A stretch of 64,000 nucleotides of DNA, from NCBI RefSeq assembly GCF_024054175.1, contig NZ_JAMXLA010000001.1, positions 679,341 to 743,340 on the forward strand, given 5' to 3'. This document shows positions 24,972 through 32,236 of the stretch, piece after piece (position 1 is the first letter of the stretch; each line of letters opens with the position of its first letter). This DNA comes from Flavobacterium sp. NRK1 (GTDB taxonomy: Bacteria > Bacteroidota > Bacteroidia > Flavobacteriales > Flavobacteriaceae). A program made the position numbers and the translations under genes. Below the pieces are notes generated by a model. It searched no databases, was not told where the DNA came from, and saw only the letters and a list, made by a program, of their open reading frames with translations.

Positions 24972-24999
24972 AAACTGCTATTAATTTAAAGACAATAAT

Positions 25000-25950
25000 A
25001 TGCTACTTAAAAAGAGAATACCCCTTAAATATGTGCTCGGCAAAATTAAAGTTGAGCTCGCCCTGGTTATAATATACACCATAGGTTTTGAAATAATACA
25101 TCATTTTTACCATGCAATATCTATAAATATACCTATTGCAGTACCTACAATAATAGGTACCATTATTTCATTATTACTGGCTTTTAAATCGAACCAGGCA
25201 TATGACCGATGGTGGGAAGCCCGTATAGTATGGGGAGCCATTGTGAACGATTCGCGTACATTAATACGTCAGGTCATAGCCTTTTATAAAGATCCTGATT
25301 TTTCTATAGAAGCTAATGATTTTAAAGAACGCTTTGCTAAAAGACAGGCAGCGTGGTGCTATGCCCTGGCACAGTCGCTTAGGGGTAAAGACCCGATACA
25401 GCCCATAAAAACATTGCTAAATGAAAATGAACTGCGTTTTGTAAAAAACCATAAGCATGTACCCAATGCCCTGCTTATGCTTCATGCTAAAGACCTTAAA
25501 AAAGCTAAGGAAGAAAAAAAAGTAAATCCCTACCAACAAGTTGAAATAGACAACACATTATCGAGGCTTTGTGACTCTATGGGTAAATGCGAACGTATAA
25601 AAAACACTATCTTTCCTACTACCTACAGCATGTATATACGTTTTACGCTTTGCCTTTTTATACTGCTGCTGCCTTTTGGCCTGACAGATTATTTAGGATG
25701 GATGCAAATACCTGTTATAGCAACTATAGGTGCAGCTTGTTTTTTAATTGAAAAAATGGCTATACACCTTCAGGATCCTTTTGAAAACAGGCCAACAGAT
25801 ACACCAATGATATCTATATCAAACAATATAGAAAAGAATCTTATGCAAATGGTAAACGAATACCGCAATGAGTTTGAGAATGAAATAGTAGATGAAGAGC
25901 AGAAGCTGAACAATATTCAGCCTGTCAATAATGATTATTTTGTGCTTTAA
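25000..25950 (+). CDS. Bestrophin-family (RFP-TM/UPF0187) ion channel protein
   Basis: A 316-residue membrane protein of the bestrophin family. Bacterial members form pentameric channels; Klebsiella KpBest is cation-selective while animal ones pass chloride. Recognisable pieces are the two N-terminal hydrophobic helices (about 18-37 and 43-62), the hallmark Ser-Asn-Gln-Ala-Tyr-Asp-Arg-Trp-Trp-Glu-Ala-Arg directly after, the long cytoplasmic helices, and a second pair of membrane helices (about 205-245) with a Pro-Phe-Gly-Leu turn. The C-terminus keeps Asp-Pro-Phe-Glu-Asn-Arg-Pro-x-Asp-x-Pro. It is 28 bases after the Usp-like gene and closed by a perfect palindromic terminator. Confidence 0.88.
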   Translation: MLLKKRIPLKYVLGKIKVELALVIIYTIGFEIIHHFYHAISINIPIAVPTIIGTIISLLLAFKSNQAYDRWWEARIVWGAIVNDSRTLIRQVIAFYKDPDFSIEANDFKERFAKRQAAWCYALAQSLRGKDPIQPIKTLLNENELRFVKNHKHVPNALLMLHAKDLKKAKEEKKVNPYQQVEIDNTLSRLCDSMGKCERIKNTIFPTTYSMYIRFTLCLFILLLPFGLTDYLGWMQIPVIATIGAACFLIEKMAIHLQDPFENRPTDTPMISISNNIEKNLMQMVNEYRNEFENEIVDEEQKLNNIQPVNNDYFVL

Positions 25951-25951
25951 T

Positions 25952-25981
25952 AAAAAAGCTGCCTTTAAAGGCAGCTTTTTT
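25952..25981. terminator. Perfect 30-bp palindrome, bidirectional terminator
   Basis: Two perfectly complementary 15-base arms (AAAAAAGCTGCCTTT and its complement) without a spacer. It separates the bestrophin gene from the convergent 93-residue gene, whose stop codon begins two bases further on. Confidence 0.85.
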
Positions 25982-25982
25982 A

Positions 25983-26264
25983 TTAAATTCTCTTATTCCA
26001 GTTTTTGCCGAGCCAGTCTTTCATATCGCCACGGCTTACACATTTTTCAGGAAGGTGTTTATATATGAGATTTTCGAGCCTATGGAAAGAGTCAAGGCTT
26101 ATTAACCCCGACATTTCAAAAAATCGATTCATGAAATCAAGCACCTGATAACCATTGTTCCTGTCGATAATATCGTCATCAGTTATGTGTTTGTGAGTTT
26201 TAGCTTTGTCAGTATCCGACCAGGAATAAGTATATCTGAGTGAAAATCGGTCAAATTTAGACAT
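25983..26264 (-). CDS. Small hypothetical protein (93 aa)
   Basis: I do not recognise this protein. It is soluble, rich in Asp, Lys and Asn, with aromatic residues spread along it (Tyr-Thr-Tyr-Ser-Trp near the N-terminus, Trp-Leu-Gly-Lys-Asn-Trp-Asn-Lys near the end) and no signal peptide or Cys-pair. A helical segment, Val-Leu-Asp-Phe-Met-Asn-Arg-Phe-Phe-Glu, lies in the middle. Coding status is supported by the clean fit between a terminator at its 3' end and a large upstream gap. Function unknown. Confidence 0.6.
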   Translation of the reverse strand: MSKFDRFSLRYTYSWSDTDKAKTHKHITDDDIIDRNNGYQVLDFMNRFFEMSGLISLDSFHRLENLIYKHLPEKCVSRGDMKDWLGKNWNKRI

Positions 26265-26364
26265 AGAAAAACATCAATAAAGAGGCATAATAATTAAAAA
26301 GGCAAGACTATAAAACGCAAAATTATGAATATTGATTGCGTTGCCTAAACTAAATTAACAAAAA

Positions 26365-26386
26365 AAATCCCTCATAAGAGGGATTT
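26365..26386 (-). terminator. Orphan leftward terminator in a gene-free stretch
   Basis: The 344-base gap before fabD contains a strong hairpin: nine-base perfect arms AAATCCCTC / GAGGGATTT, loop ATAA. Only the leftward direction has a proper U-tract (eight T after the stem), yet no leftward gene lies to its right: fabD is rightward and starts at 26609. A short RNA transcribed leftward from about 26390-26560 would explain it. The rest of the gap is AT-rich, with only a 19-codon minus-strand frame, plus the fabD promoter. Confidence 0.55.
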
Positions 26387-26543
26387 AATTAAAAAATATT
26401 TTTAGGAAAACCCAGTGGGCTTTAATAAGGTATTTCAAATGTAATTCTTTTTAAAATTACTTTTACATCAATAAATGTTAATTAACATGTTAAAAATTAA
26501 AATGCTGTTTTTCAAGTCCATACCCATGCACAATAACCAAAAG

Positions 26544-26573
26544 TTGCCACTGCTGAAAAAAACATTATTTTTG
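26544..26573 (+). promoter_or_regulatory. Promoter of fabD
   Basis: TTG at 26544-26546, spacing 19, TATTTTTG at 26566-26573: a full match to the Bacteroidetes vegetative promoter pattern, 35 bases before the fabD ATG. Confidence 0.75.
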
Positions 26574-26608
26574 CGGGATAAACAAACTGAAAAACAAATA
26601 CTCACAGT

Positions 26609-27493
26609 ATGAAAGCATATGTATTTCCGGGTCAGGGTGCCCAGTTTACCGGAATGGGAAAAGACCTTTATGAAAAATCAGGGCAGGCAAAAGAATTATT
26701 TGAAAAAGCGAACGAAATACTTGGCTTCCGCATAACAGATATTATGTTTGAAGGTACTGCCGAACAGCTTAAAGAAACAAAAGTTACTCAGCCGGCCGTA
26801 TTTCTTCATTCAGTTATATTAGCTAAAACATTAGGCAGTGATTTTAAACCGGAAATGGTTGCGGGTCATTCATTAGGAGAATTTTCTGCGCTTGTAGCAG
26901 CCGGAGCACTAACTTTTGAAGACGGACTTAAACTTGTATCTCAGCGAGCGCTTGCTATGCAAAAGGCATGTGAAATAACTCCATCTACAATGGCAGCCGT
27001 ATTAGGCCTTGATGATAAAGTAGTAGAAGATGTCTGCGCAACTATTGATGGCGTTGTTGTACCTGCTAATTATAACTGCCCAGGTCAGCTTGTGATTTCA
27101 GGAGAAACAACTGCCGTTGAAAAAGCATGTATAGCCATGAAAGAAGCCGGTGCAAAAAGAGCTCTTATACTACCTGTAGGCGGTGCATTTCACTCGCCTA
27201 TGATGGAGCCTGCCCGTGAAGAGCTTGCTGCCGCTATAGAAAAAACAACATTCAGCACTCCTGTTTGCCCGGTATATCAAAATGTTCCTGCAAGTGCAGT
27301 AACAAATCCGGATGAAATAAAACAAAACCTTATAATACAGCTTACAGCTCCGGTAAAATGGACACAGTCTGTACAAAATATGGTTGCAGACGGTGCTACT
27401 TTATTTACAGAAGTAGGACCCGGTAATGTATTACAGGGACTTGTAAAGAAAATTGCTCCTGAAGCTCAAACTGCTGCTGCCGTTTTAAGTTAA
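26609..27493 (+). CDS. fabD: Malonyl-CoA:ACP transacylase
   Basis: Loads malonyl groups from CoA onto acyl carrier protein to begin and extend fatty acids. The 294-residue protein has the N-terminal Phe-Pro-Gly-Gln-Gly-Ala-Gln oxyanion segment, catalytic Ser88 in Gly-His-Ser-Leu-Gly-Glu, the Arg in the Gln-Arg-Ala-Leu-Ala-Met-Gln helix that binds the malonyl carboxylate, His in Gly-Gly-Ala-Phe-His-Ser-Pro-Met, and the closing Glu-Val-Gly-Pro-Gly-Asn-Val-Leu-Gln-Gly-Leu. It has a near-perfect promoter and stands apart from other fab genes. Confidence 0.96.
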   Translation: MKAYVFPGQGAQFTGMGKDLYEKSGQAKELFEKANEILGFRITDIMFEGTAEQLKETKVTQPAVFLHSVILAKTLGSDFKPEMVAGHSLGEFSALVAAGALTFEDGLKLVSQRALAMQKACEITPSTMAAVLGLDDKVVEDVCATIDGVVVPANYNCPGQLVISGETTAVEKACIAMKEAGAKRALILPVGGAFHSPMMEPAREELAAAIEKTTFSTPVCPVYQNVPASAVTNPDEIKQNLIIQLTAPVKWTQSVQNMVADGATLFTEVGPGNVLQGLVKKIAPEAQTAAAVLS

Positions 27494-27508
27494 CAATTGG
27501 CGAAAGCA

Positions 27509-27545
27509 TGTCATTCTGAACAGAATGAAATGGAGCGAAGATCTA
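27509..27545. repeat. Degenerate intergenic repeat, second copy
   Basis: TGTCATTCTGAAC followed by GGAGCGAAGATCT is a clearer copy of the element seen at 20016-20130. It contains CATTCTG-AA-CAGAATG (27512-27527), a perfect seven-base-arm palindrome. Confidence 0.6.
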
Positions 27546-27580
27546 TCATTACAACAATTTTAGATTCTTATAACACTCAT

Positions 27581-27616
27581 AAAAAATCCTCAAAGCAAAT
27601 GCATTGAGGATTTTTT
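27581..27616 (+). terminator. Terminator downstream of fabD
   Basis: Thirteen-base perfect arms (27581-27593, 27604-27616) with a ten-base loop and a seven-T run. Confidence 0.85.
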
Positions 27617-27646
27617 TATTTTATATTTACATAAACTCATGTTGTC

Positions 27647-27829
27647 ATGAAAATTAAAATCTTCATAATTATTGCTATAATAGCTTTTGCGGCCATTGGT
27701 GCTGCTATGTTTGTTAATGTATCTAATGATCATAAAGAATGTTCAGACGTTACTAAACAAATTACAGATGCTAATGGCAATACAGTTACCGTAAAAGAAC
27801 ATATTTGCAAAGAGAAATATAGTTTTTAA
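27647..27829 (+). CDS. Small secreted or membrane-anchored protein (60 aa)
   Basis: A 60-residue protein with an N-terminal hydrophobic segment (about 4-24: Lys-Ile-Phe-Ile-Ile-Ile-Ala-Ile-Ile-Ala-Phe-Ala) that is either an uncleaved anchor or a signal peptide, then a short polar tail with two Cys (32 and 54) that could form a disulfide. The segment Thr-Asp-Ala-Asn-Gly-Asn-Thr-Val-Thr-Val-Lys-Glu-His is a beta-hairpin-like turn. It has a terminator upstream and ends two bases from the convergent GNAT gene. I do not recognise a family. Confidence 0.6.
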   Translation: MKIKIFIIIAIIAFAAIGAAMFVNVSNDHKECSDVTKQITDANGNTVTVKEHICKEKYSF

Positions 27830-27831
27830 AG

Positions 27832-28281
27832 TTATTTTACCACAAGCTTCATCAGTCCACGATTGTGTATGGCAAAGCCTTTAGAAAGGTAAAGTTTTTG
27901 AGCAATTGTATTATGCCCTTCAATTTCAAGGTAAATTATTTTAACCGATAAAGCCTTTGCCTGGCCCGTTACAAAAACAATTGCCTGTTTCCCAAAACCA
28001 AGTCCGCGTGCATTAAAAGAAATAAACAATTCATCTAAAAACGCAATCCTCCCTTTATATTCAAAAGAAAAAACAAAGGTTAGTATAATATATCCTACTG
28101 CTTCTTTATCCTTAATAACTAGCCATCCTTTACCTAAACTTTCATTTTCAAGAAATTCATGCATTAGCCCCCGCGAAGCATCAGCATCTATAGGATAATT
28201 ATCTATAGCATAAAACTCTTCCATCATAGCAATTACTACTGGAATATCCTGTACTTCTATGGGTTTAAACACAGCATCCAT
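27832..28281 (-). CDS. GNAT family N-acetyltransferase
   Basis: A 149-residue single-domain acetyltransferase. The core strand-turn-helix is Leu-Asp-Glu-Leu-Phe-Ile-Ser-Phe-Asn-Ala-Arg-Gly-Leu-Gly-Phe-Gly-Lys-Gln-Ala, matching the acetyl-CoA pyrophosphate loop (Arg/Gln-x-x-Gly-x-Gly/Ala), and motif B is Asn-Thr-Ile-Ala-Gln-Lys-Leu-Tyr-Leu-Ser-Lys-Gly-Phe. The acceptor is unknown. Its ATG overlaps the TGA of waaA by one base (ATGA), so it is translationally coupled to the Kdo transferase. Confidence 0.85.
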   Translation of the reverse strand: MDAVFKPIEVQDIPVVIAMMEEFYAIDNYPIDADASRGLMHEFLENESLGKGWLVIKDKEAVGYIILTFVFSFEYKGRIAFLDELFISFNARGLGFGKQAIVFVTGQAKALSVKIIYLEIEGHNTIAQKLYLSKGFAIHNRGLMKLVVK

Positions 28282-29510
28282 CAGTCTGGAATATTTTTAA
28301 GGATAATATTTACCGCACCACGATTCATACTAACAAACGTTCCTGCAATGTGCCCTGCTTCTTCATGTACATCATCATTATAAATTAATGACGATAAAGC
28401 ATCGTTCATTTCATTCTTATCTTTTACCGCAATGCACCCTCCCATATTTACCAAAGCTACTGCCTCCGGAAATTTTATGTGATTAGGACCAATAACTATA
28501 GGCACTCCAAAAGCGGCAGGTTCAAGTATATTATGAAGCCCCGATGTACCGAAACCTCCGCCTACATAGGCCACATCAGCATAGCTATAAATTTTGGTAA
28601 GAATACCGATAATATCAACTATAAGCACATCATACTCCGCCAGATTTTTTCCCTCTTTTTCAGAGAATAAAATCGCCCTTTTTGTAATACTTTTTTTTAT
28701 ATCATTAATATGGTCTTCACCTATTGTATGAGGAGCAATAATAAATTTCGCATCGGTAGAAGCATTAATAAAATCTATAAACATTGCCTCATCTTTAGGC
28801 CATGAACTGCCAAATACAACAGTAGTTTTATTATTTTTAAATTGCTCTATAAAAGGCAAGGTATTATCACGATCCAGTATTTCACTTACCCTGTCATAGC
28901 GGGTATCGCCGCTAATAGTTACATTAGTAAAGCCAATATTTTGCAGTAGCTTTTTTGAGCTTTCATACTGCACAAAAAAATGACGGAATGTTTTAAGCGC
29001 CTGCCTGTAAAACCCTCCATACCATTTAAAAAATACCTGATTTTCCCTAAACAATCCTGAAATAAGATATACAGGCACTCCTGTTTTTTTAAGGAGGTTT
29101 AAATAATTAGGCCAAAATTCATATTTTATAAAAAACACCTTTTCCGGCTTAATAATTGAAAGGAACTTTCCTGCATTCGCCTTTGTATCCATAGGCAGGT
29201 AAACAATAACATCGGCAGTTGCAGCATTTTTACGAACTTCATATCCTGAAGGCGAAAAAAATGTAAGTACAATTTTGTGTTCGGGGTGCATTGCCCTTAT
29301 TTTTTCCATAACCGGAAGCCCCTGTTCATATTCGCCAAGTGATGCTGCATGAAACCAGATAGTTTTATCGCCCGGTTTAATTTTATTATGTAATGTGTCA
29401 AAAACTGTTTTTCTGCCATCAACAAAAAGTTTGATCTTAGGACTGAAAAGTGCCACTATATTTAGTGCAGATCCGGCGATTATAGTAAGAATATTATAGA
29501 GAAAAAACAT
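28281..29510 (-). CDS. waaA: 3-deoxy-D-manno-octulosonic acid (Kdo) transferase
   Basis: Transfers Kdo from CMP-Kdo to lipid A precursor at the inner membrane, a core LPS step. The first ATG is at 29510 (409 residues); the longer frame uses a TTG two codons upstream. An N-terminal membrane-associated helix (about 1-22) precedes two Rossmann domains of the GT30 family. Family features: base Glu in Ala-Ala-Ser-Leu-Gly-Glu-Tyr-Glu-Gln-Gly, Lys-Tyr-Glu-Phe-Trp-Pro-Asn, Gly-Ser-Ser-Trp, His-Thr-Ile-Gly-Glu, and Val-Gly-Gly-Gly-Phe with Leu-His-Asn-Ile-Leu-Glu-Pro-Ala-Ala-Phe-Gly-Val-Pro for CMP binding. A GNAT is coupled downstream. Confidence 0.94.
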   Translation of the reverse strand: MFFLYNILTIIAGSALNIVALFSPKIKLFVDGRKTVFDTLHNKIKPGDKTIWFHAASLGEYEQGLPVMEKIRAMHPEHKIVLTFFSPSGYEVRKNAATADVIVYLPMDTKANAGKFLSIIKPEKVFFIKYEFWPNYLNLLKKTGVPVYLISGLFRENQVFFKWYGGFYRQALKTFRHFFVQYESSKKLLQNIGFTNVTISGDTRYDRVSEILDRDNTLPFIEQFKNNKTTVVFGSSWPKDEAMFIDFINASTDAKFIIAPHTIGEDHINDIKKSITKRAILFSEKEGKNLAEYDVLIVDIIGILTKIYSYADVAYVGGGFGTSGLHNILEPAAFGVPIVIGPNHIKFPEAVALVNMGGCIAVKDKNEMNDALSSLIYNDDVHEEAGHIAGTFVSMNRGAVNIILKNIPD

Positions 29511-29556
29511 AGGCAAAAAATTGAAGTGCTAAATTACACACTTTATACTATTTTCA

Positions 29557-29587
29557 TTGGCAGGCAGTCATTAAATTAGTAGTTTTG
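29557..29587 (+). promoter_or_regulatory. Promoter of the DegT-aminotransferase/galE operon
   Basis: TTG at 29557-29559, spacing 20, TAGTTTTG at 29580-29587; ATG follows at 29612. Confidence 0.75.
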
Positions 29588-29611
29588 CGTTGATTAATAA
29601 TTTCTGCATAA

Positions 29612-30742
29612 ATGAAAAAAATCCAGATGGTCGACTTAAAAAGCCAGTACGACCAGATTAAAGATACTGTAAACGCTTCTATACAGGAAGTTTTAGATAC
29701 CACAGCATATATTAACGGACCGCAGGTTCACACTTTTCAGAAAAACCTGGAAACATATCTTGATGTTAAGCATGTAATTCCGTGCGCAAACGGTACCGAT
29801 GCATTACAAATTGCAATGATGGGTCTTGATCTTAAACCCGGTGATGAGGTTATTACTGCCGACTTTACTTTTGCTGCTACTGTAGAGGTTATTGCATTAT
29901 TGCAGCTTACTCCTGTTTTGGTAGATGTTGAGCCTGATACTTTTAATATTTCTATAGAAGCTGTTAAAAAAGCTATTACACCAAAAACCAAAGCTATTGT
30001 ACCTGTACACCTTTTCGGGCAGGCTGCCGATATGGAAGCAATAATGGCACTTGCAGCAGAACATAACTTATATGTTATTGAAGATAATGCACAGGCTATT
30101 GGGGCTGATTATAAATATGCCGATGGTACTAAGAAAAAAGCAGGTGTTATAGGCCATGTAGCCTCTACTTCTTTTTTCCCTTCTAAAAACCTGGGTTGTT
30201 ATGGCGATGGCGGAGCTATATTTACTAATGATGATGAACTTGCCCACAAATTAAGAGGCATCGTTAACCATGGTATGTATGTGCGTTACCATCATGATGT
30301 TGTAGGGGTAAACTCAAGGCTTGACAGCATACAGGCAGCGGTGCTTAATGCTAAATTACCTAACCTTGACAGCTATAATAATGCAAGACAGGAAGCCGCA
30401 CAAAAATACAGTAATGCTTTTGCAGGCCATGCCAATATAATTACCCCTATAGTTAAAGGCGACAAAGACAGCCATGTATTCCATCAGTACACTTTAAGGA
30501 TAATTAATGCCGACAGAGATGCTCTTATGCAGCATTTACTTGATAAAGGCATACCTTGTGCTATTTATTACCCTATACCGCTGCACAGCCAGAAAGCATA
30601 TACAGATACGCGTTATAATGAATCTGATTTCCCTGTAACCAATCAGTTGGTAAAAGAAGTTATATCATTACCAATGCATACTGAGCTGGATGACGAGCAG
30701 ATAAAATTTATCACAGACAGCATTCTTGAGTTTTTGGCGTAA
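29612..30742 (+). CDS. DegT/DnrJ/EryC1/StrS family sugar aminotransferase
   Basis: A PLP enzyme of 376 residues that would aminate a nucleotide-linked keto sugar for surface polysaccharide synthesis. Typical points are Met-Val-Asp-Leu-Lys-Ser-Gln-Tyr at the start, Cys-Ala-Asn-Gly-Thr-Asp-Ala-Leu (PLP phosphate loop), Pro-Val-His-Leu-Phe-Gly-Gln, Ile-Glu-Asp-Asn-Ala-Gln-Ala-Ile-Gly (Asp and Gln contacting the ring), Schiff-base Lys in Phe-Phe-Pro-Ser-Lys-Asn-Leu-Gly, and the substrate loop Arg-Leu-Asp-Ser-Ile-Gln-Ala-Ala. The Asn-Leu-Gly-Cys-Tyr-Gly-Asp-Gly-Gly form resembles WbpE-like enzymes. It is the first gene of a three-gene operon ending in galE. Confidence 0.9.
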   Translation: MKKIQMVDLKSQYDQIKDTVNASIQEVLDTTAYINGPQVHTFQKNLETYLDVKHVIPCANGTDALQIAMMGLDLKPGDEVITADFTFAATVEVIALLQLTPVLVDVEPDTFNISIEAVKKAITPKTKAIVPVHLFGQAADMEAIMALAAEHNLYVIEDNAQAIGADYKYADGTKKKAGVIGHVASTSFFPSKNLGCYGDGGAIFTNDDELAHKLRGIVNHGMYVRYHHDVVGVNSRLDSIQAAVLNAKLPNLDSYNNARQEAAQKYSNAFAGHANIITPIVKGDKDSHVFHQYTLRIINADRDALMQHLLDKGIPCAIYYPIPLHSQKAYTDTRYNESDFPVTNQLVKEVISLPMHTELDDEQIKFITDSILEFLA

Positions 30743-31167
30743 TGGAAAAATCAAAAAAGAAATGGCAAACAGTTATCGGCATTGCCCTAGGTATAGGTAT
30801 TGTGACAGCCATTCAGGTCACAAGAAGTAGTAACCCTTATAATAGACTTATAAGCACAAGCAAAGAAATCAATGAGAAAGGTGTTATAATGGTAGATCGT
30901 GACACCAGATTAGACAGCACATCAGTAATTAAAGACCCACTTACGCTTGTTTATTATTATACAATTGTAACAGTTGATAAAGATTCTATAACAATAGATA
31001 CAAACAAAGCTGAAAAAGCACTGAGTAAGCAAACACAGGAAAATGTTGATGCCAGTCCTGAAATGGAAGATTTCCGAAAGCATAGTATTTTTCTAAAATA
31101 TACTTACAAAGATAAAAAAGGCAAATATCTGTTTGACTTTACAATAAAACCAAAAAAAATCGAGTAA
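30742..31167 (+). CDS. Hypothetical protein with N-terminal membrane anchor
   Basis: A 141-residue protein with a Lys-rich N-terminus and one hydrophobic helix (about 10-26), then an extracytoplasmic part rich in Asp, Lys and Thr with alternating beta-strand patterns (Leu-Val-Tyr-Tyr-Tyr-Thr-Ile-Val-Thr-Val; Phe-Leu-Lys-Tyr-Thr-Tyr; Tyr-Leu-Phe-Asp-Phe-Thr-Ile). I do not recognise a family. Its ATG overlaps the stop of the aminotransferase (TAATG) and galE follows after two bases, so it is translated in a tight operon with two nucleotide-sugar genes. Confidence 0.75.
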   Translation: MEKSKKKWQTVIGIALGIGIVTAIQVTRSSNPYNRLISTSKEINEKGVIMVDRDTRLDSTSVIKDPLTLVYYYTIVTVDKDSITIDTNKAEKALSKQTQENVDASPEMEDFRKHSIFLKYTYKDKKGKYLFDFTIKPKKIE

Positions 31168-31169
31168 AT

Positions 31170-32183
31170 ATGAAAATTCTTGTAACAGGCGGTCTGGGCT
31201 TTATTGGATCACATACCGTTGTAGAGCTTCAAAATGAAGGTTTTGACGTAGTCGTGATAGACGATCTTTCTAACTCCTCTATAGAGGTACTTAGCGGTAT
31301 TGAAGCTATTACAGGTAAAAAACCCGATTTTGAACAAATAGACCTTCGTGATAAGACTGCAGTTCAGGACTTCTTTGAAAAATACAGCGATGTATCAGGA
31401 ATTATACACTTTGCAGCTTCTAAAGCTGTGGGAGAAAGTGTTGAGAATCCGCTGTTGTATTATGAAAACAATATTGGATCGCTGGTATATTTACTCCAGG
31501 GACTTCAGGCTAAACCAGAGTCACATTTTATATTCAGCTCATCATGTACAGTATATGGCCAAGCCGAAAAAATGCCTATTACAGAAAGTGCGCCTATACA
31601 AGCAGCTATGTCGCCTTATGGTAATACGAAGCAAATAGGCGAAGAAATTATTCAGGATGTTGCCAAAGTGACTGGCATTAATTCTATACTTTTACGCTAC
31701 TTTAATCCTGTTGGGGCTCACGAATCTGTAAATATAGGAGAACTTCCAAAAGGCACTCCGCAAAACCTGGTTCCCTTTATTACACAAACAGCTATAGGCT
31801 TAAGAGAACAATTATCAGTTTTCGGATCTGACTACCCTACTCCGGACGGCACATGCATACGTGATTATATTCACGTGGTAGATCTTGCCAAAGCACACGT
31901 TACAGCTTTAAAGCGCCTTATAAATAAAGAAAATAAAGATAAGGTAGAAATATTTAACCTTGGCACCGGTAAAGGAAGTTCTGTACTTGAAGTTATAAAT
32001 GCTTTTGAAAAAGTAAGCGGACAAAAACTTAACTACAAAATAGTTGACAAACGCCCGGGCGATATTACAGAAGCCTATGCTGATACAGAAAGAGCAAATA
32101 ATGTATTAGGCTGGAAAGCAGAGCTATCTTTAGAAGAAGCACTGGCATCTGCCTGGAAATGGGAGCAAAAAATAAGAAGCTAA
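31170..32183 (+). CDS. galE: UDP-glucose 4-epimerase
   Basis: Interconverts UDP-glucose and UDP-galactose (or the N-acetyl forms) with bound NAD. The 337-residue short-chain dehydrogenase has the N-terminal Gly-Gly-Leu-Gly-Phe-Ile-Gly-Ser-His, Asp-Asp-Leu-Ser-Asn-Ser, Ala-Ala-Ser-Lys-Ala-Val-Gly-Glu-Ser, Ser-Ser-Ser-Cys-Thr-Val-Tyr-Gly, the catalytic Tyr-Gly-Asn-Thr-Lys, Leu-Arg-Tyr-Phe-Asn-Pro-Val-Gly-Ala-His, and Gly-Thr-Cys-Ile-Arg-Asp-Tyr-Ile-His-Val. All are close to E. coli GalE. It ends the operon at a perfect palindromic terminator. Confidence 0.95.
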   Translation: MKILVTGGLGFIGSHTVVELQNEGFDVVVIDDLSNSSIEVLSGIEAITGKKPDFEQIDLRDKTAVQDFFEKYSDVSGIIHFAASKAVGESVENPLLYYENNIGSLVYLLQGLQAKPESHFIFSSSCTVYGQAEKMPITESAPIQAAMSPYGNTKQIGEEIIQDVAKVTGINSILLRYFNPVGAHESVNIGELPKGTPQNLVPFITQTAIGLREQLSVFGSDYPTPDGTCIRDYIHVVDLAKAHVTALKRLINKENKDKVEIFNLGTGKGSSVLEVINAFEKVSGQKLNYKIVDKRPGDITEAYADTERANNVLGWKAELSLEEALASAWKWEQKIRS

Positions 32184-32199
32184 TTATCATTAAGACATA

Positions 32200-32236
32200 A
32201 AAAGAAAATCCCGGAACAGTTCCGGGATTTTCTTTT
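32200..32236. terminator. Perfect 18-bp-arm palindromic terminator
   Basis: Arms 32200-32217 and 32219-32236 are perfectly complementary with a single central base. GC core TCCCGGAAC, A/T tails on both sides; shared by galE and the convergent GNAT gene whose stop begins at the right arm. Confidence 0.85.

Noticed and set aside
29612..32183. The sugar aminotransferase/galE operon as the edge of a large capsule or O-antigen locus.
   Set aside because: Only three genes are in the unit, with a terminator after galE and unrelated genes beyond; no glycosyltransferases, flippase or polymerase are visible.
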